From contig JAZRVS010000104.1 of assembly GCA_045599365.1 (NCBI GenBank), positions 1-36,904 of the forward strand: a DNA stretch of 36,904 nt, given 5' to 3'. The DNA is from UBA1715 sp045599365 (GTDB lineage: Bacteria > Bacteroidota > Bacteroidia > Bacteroidales > UBA1715). Position numbers and translations under genes: made by a program. This document shows, one piece after another, positions 34,760 through 36,904 of the stretch; the stretch's first letter is position 1; the number at the start of each line of letters is the position of its first letter. The notes beneath the pieces were generated by a model. The model saw only the letters and a program-made list of their open reading frames with translations. It was not told the DNA's origin and did no database searches.

Positions 34760-35665
34760 TTATTTCTGGTTATACAATGCCAATGCGTTTTGCAACGTGT
34801 TTTTCATTTCGTTGCGGAATGATTTTGGTTCCAAAACAACCGCAGAATTTCCATACGACAATATTTCCATGCGGAAATCGAAGGTTGGTCGCAAATACCA
34901 ACTAAATGTCGTTGAATATTCGTCTTCTTTTACGACTGTTTGTGACTCGTGCAATGGAAGAGTTTTAACATATTTAGCTTGTTCAGATTCAATTCGAATA
35001 GTTACAATCTGAGGTTCACAGTTGTCTAATCTAATTATTCCATAACAATTTGAATAGTATTCGTCAAGGTTAAAATCTTTTGGTAATGAAAATTTCAAAT
35101 TTGTCTGGTCAACAGTAACAATTCTATCAAGAGCAAGAGGATAGATATACCCAGCTTCGTTCCCGACAATCATATACCAACGCTGTTTGAATTGCTTTAA
35201 CGCATACGGAAAAATTGTTCTCACAGAGACCGCGGCATCGTTAAATTTTTTATACTGAACTTCAAGAGCTGTATAATTCTGCATAGCAGTTATTATAGAA
35301 TCCATGAATTGAGAACCACCAGGATTTTTTTCAAATTGAATACGTCCCTTTAAATCTATGTTTCCACTCATTTTACTTTGTATGGAGAAACTATCCAACA
35401 ACCACATTTTCAGACCATCACCAAGTGAAATATCTTCGCGCGATATATAATATCTATTTTGACTTTTGTGGATTTGAACATCCAAATCGAACATATCGCG
35501 AATGTAGTTTTTGTAGTTTTCGAATGTGCGACGTTTCAGTTCCTTTTCGCCATCCTGAGCAAAACTGCGTTCCCATTTTTCAGAAATTTCACGTAATGTA
35601 ATTCCCGTTTCTCCAGCATTCATAATAGTTCGTGCGAACCAAACACATTTATTGAATTTGTCCAT
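34760..35665 (-). CDS. WYL-domain transcriptional regulator
   Basis: The 301-residue protein has an N-terminal winged-HTH (about 1-75), a WYL domain (about 125-195) with RWYMIVGNEAG and YPLALDRIV, and a WCX-like C-terminal extension. WYL proteins bind nucleic acid or nucleotide ligands and often control DNA-damage or defence genes. It starts at ATG 35665. Its promoter carries a 24-nt motif that is also present in front of the 35734-36285 gene, so it probably controls itself and that gene. Confidence 0.93.
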   Translation of the reverse strand: MDKFNKCVWFARTIMNAGETGITLREISEKWERSFAQDGEKELKRRTFENYKNYIRDMFDLDVQIHKSQNRYYISREDISLGDGLKMWLLDSFSIQSKMSGNIDLKGRIQFEKNPGGSQFMDSIITAMQNYTALEVQYKKFNDAAVSVRTIFPYALKQFKQRWYMIVGNEAGYIYPLALDRIVTVDQTNLKFSLPKDFNLDEYYSNCYGIIRLDNCEPQIVTIRIESEQAKYVKTLPLHESQTVVKEDEYSTTFSWYLRPTFDFRMEILSYGNSAVVLEPKSFRNEMKNTLQNALALYNQK

Positions 35666-35680
35666 TGTTTTTATTTTTTA

Positions 35681-35719
35681 CAAAGGTAAAAAAATACTGA
35701 GCAAAAAATTGGCACAGAG
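35681..35719 (-). promoter_or_regulatory. Promoter of the WYL gene with shared operator-like motif, copy A
   Basis: The -7 element TACCTTTG occupies 35688-35681 on the minus strand. A 24-nt motif at 35696-35719 lies just upstream (plus-strand core GCAAAAAATTGGCACAG). It matches copy B at 36325-36348 in 19 of 24 positions, and all five differences are transitions. Confidence 0.65.
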
Positions 35720-35733
35720 TGAAACTTCTCATA

Positions 35734-36285
35734 TTAGTGTTTTATAATTAGAATATTGTCCTTTGTTTTCTCCATTGTCGGCTCCAATAATCGTTTTCGA
35801 ACTTCAGTTTTCGACATTCCTTTAAACATTGTATCAAAATCCCAATGAATTGTTTTGAAACATTCGGCAAACGACCAAGGCTGAATGTTGTTTCTGCCAG
35901 TAGAGAGAGAACTCCAGTCGGTATAGCTTGGAGAGAAACGAAGTTCAATTTCTTTTTTGAGCAGATTTAAAAATATTTCATCAGGAATAGTAGAAGCATC
36001 GAAAAAGGTAAGCCACGTTAAATTTGATTTGGTGCCTGTTCGTAAGAAATCAATATATTCAAGAATAACATGACGAACAGTCCCCTCGTCCATTTCGGGG
36101 TGATTTTCCTTCATGTCGTTAATTTTGGGCATCAAATCGATGTCGGCATGAAATGCAACTGCCAATTCAACAAGTTTTTGTTCAAAAGGTATTGATTCGG
36201 ATTCGTAACCAAAATTGTCAAAATACGTACGAATTGATTTGTGCAATTTTGGATTGCCATCGCGATAATAAGTAGTTGTTTCCAT
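35734..36285 (-). CDS. Unrecognised 183-residue protein, probable WYL target
   Basis: I do not recognise this family. The protein is soluble, acidic, and helix-rich in its first two thirds (FEQKLVELAVAFHADIDLMP; VRHVILEYIDFLRTG). The centre is aromatic and polar (LRFSPSYTDWSS), and the tail is charged with many Lys. There is no signal peptide, membrane segment or cysteine pair. It starts at ATG 36285, about 30 bp behind a perfect -7 element, and its promoter has the same 24-nt motif as the WYL gene. Role unknown; co-regulation with a WYL regulator suggests a stress or defence link. Confidence 0.75.
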   Translation of the reverse strand: METTTYYRDGNPKLHKSIRTYFDNFGYESESIPFEQKLVELAVAFHADIDLMPKINDMKENHPEMDEGTVRHVILEYIDFLRTGTKSNLTWLTFFDASTIPDEIFLNLLKKEIELRFSPSYTDWSSLSTGRNNIQPWSFAECFKTIHWDFDTMFKGMSKTEVRKRLLEPTMEKTKDNILIIKH

Positions 36286-36314
36286 ATCTGTTGTTTTAGT
36301 TTATAGATACAAAA

Positions 36315-36348
36315 CAAATGTAGCACTGGGCAAAAAGTTGGTGCAGGG
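36315..36348 (-). promoter_or_regulatory. Promoter of the 183-aa gene with shared motif, copy B
   Basis: The -7 element TACATTTG occupies 36322-36315 on the minus strand. The 24-nt motif is at 36325-36348 (plus-strand core GCAAAAAGTTGGTGCAG). The motif is 2 bp from the -7 box here and 7 bp in copy A, so it would overlap the RNA polymerase site. Confidence 0.65.
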
Positions 36349-36380
36349 AATCTTTTTGTAATAACTAACATATTTTTAGG

Positions 36381-36423
36381 ATTGTAAATAATTCTAATTA
36401 GTTATAAGCCAATAATTTACAAT
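36381..36423. repeat. AT-rich inverted repeat between the two unknown genes
   Basis: ATTGTAAAT (36381-36389) and ATTTACAAT (36415-36423) are perfect 9-bp arms with a 25-nt loop, 16 bp behind the stop of the 36439 gene. It may act as a weak terminator or RNA stabiliser for that gene. Confidence 0.4.
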
Positions 36424-36438
36424 ATATCAACAGCTTAT

Positions 36439-36792
36439 TTAATCCAATGCTTCGGGTTCTTCATCATCTATATTATCGGGAGTAGAGGTATCAAAAGCCA
36501 GGAACACTTCCAAAAATGCAGTCTCGCGGAAGAAATAATTAGGGTCGTCAATGAGTTTGTCTTCCATAAAGTGGAAACCCCAGTTGGCGTATTCTTCCAT
36601 AGTTTGGATAAGCATGTCAACGGCTTTGCGTGATGTCATTTCGCCTTTCTCCAACGCAATGAAATCAATGTCGGTTCTTGCAATCAAAGCGGTGAAAATG
36701 AATTCTCGAAGTTTCGGGTATGCTTTTCTGCCTTTCACAGAATCCAAATTGCCCCAATATTGAATGGGTAAAAGCGACAATGAAGATTTCAT
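36439..36792 (-). CDS. Unrecognised 117-residue acidic protein
   Basis: I do not recognise this family. The protein has a helical core (AYPKLREFIFTALIARTDID; AVDMLIQTMEEYANWGFHFM) and an acidic C-terminal tail rich in Asp and Glu. There is no signal peptide or membrane segment. It starts at ATG 36792, 9 bp after a stop codon in a possible upstream frame. Its own promoter was not seen, so it may be co-transcribed from beyond the window. Size and composition resemble accessory-region proteins, but no function can be given. Confidence 0.68.
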   Translation of the reverse strand: MKSSLSLLPIQYWGNLDSVKGRKAYPKLREFIFTALIARTDIDFIALEKGEMTSRKAVDMLIQTMEEYANWGFHFMEDKLIDDPNYFFRETAFLEVFLAFDTSTPDNIDDEEPEALD

Positions 36793-36801
36793 ATTGTTGT
36801 T

Positions 36802-36904
36802 CTACTCCTTGGCATTTATTAAAACTTTGTCAACATCGCTATCAGAAATAATTCATATGTTTAATTTTACTTGTGAATATAATTCCATTCCAGGAATCTC
36901 ATCA
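36802..36904 (-). other. Possible 3' end of an upstream gene
   Basis: On the minus strand one frame reads DEIPGMELYSQVKLNI from the window edge to TGA at 36853-36855. In the same frame it continues as ISDSDVDKVLINAKE to TAG at 36802-36804. Either the gene ends at the TGA or the TGA interrupts it. Too little is present to decide. Confidence 0.3.

Overview
The window looks like a chromosomal segment of a Bacteroidota bacterium, most likely of the Bacteroidales. Three things support this. Two secreted proteins end in type IX secretion (T9SS) sorting-domain-like tails. Several gene families are typical of the phylum (DUF4175, DUF4270, DUF4292, and a GT5-only 'glycogen synthase'). Many start sites are preceded by a TAnnTTTG -7 promoter element, and clear Shine-Dalgarno sites are lacking. 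The DNA is AT-rich. No tRNA, rRNA or CRISPR array was seen.

Layout. (1) 1-3785, + strand: the 3' part of a giant surface protein made of exact 231-bp repeats, three lipocalin-like domains and a T9SS tail. One Trp codon has become an in-frame TGA. (2) 3786-4118: intergenic DNA holding a strong terminator and three kinds of short palindromic or heptamer-like repeats. (3) 4119-14954, - strand: a tightly packed cell-envelope operon, read GT5-like protein, DUF4270 lipoprotein, GlmS, GT9 glycosyltransferase, TPR protein, DUF4292 lipoprotein, EnvC-like amidase activator, DUF4175 membrane coiled-coil protein. (4) 15082-16305: a small T9SS-type secreted protein. (5) 16463-19914: groES-groEL and proA. 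(6) 19988-22525: a three-gene polysaccharide cluster (GT2, GT2 with a 7C-like domain, Stealth phosphotransferase). (7) 22644-23093: a C_GCAxxG_C_C family protein.

(8) 23196-26486 is the clearest accessory region. It contains a decayed gene fragment, a type II restriction-modification system and a 399-bp palindromic element. The m5C methyltransferase carries its own N-terminal HTH, and its -7 element forms one arm of a palindrome. The C-like HTH gene and the endonuclease form an operon on the opposite strand, and the endonuclease converges on the methyltransferase gene with no gap. The 399-bp element is bounded by perfect 19-bp inverted repeats and contains nested hairpins.

(9) 26508-34751 is housekeeping and envelope again: an RluA-type pseudouridine synthase, PurB, a YfhO-type membrane protein, a flippase, PgeF, an EamA transporter and a DEDDh exonuclease. 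(10) 34760-36904: a WYL-domain regulator and two unrecognised genes. The regulator and the 183-aa gene share a 24-nt promoter motif (19 of 24 identical, all differences transitions), which suggests one small regulon.

The most notable points are the doubly HTH-controlled R-M system with visible operators, the 399-bp nested-palindrome element, the shared WYL-promoter motif, and the nonsense codon in the repeat adhesin.
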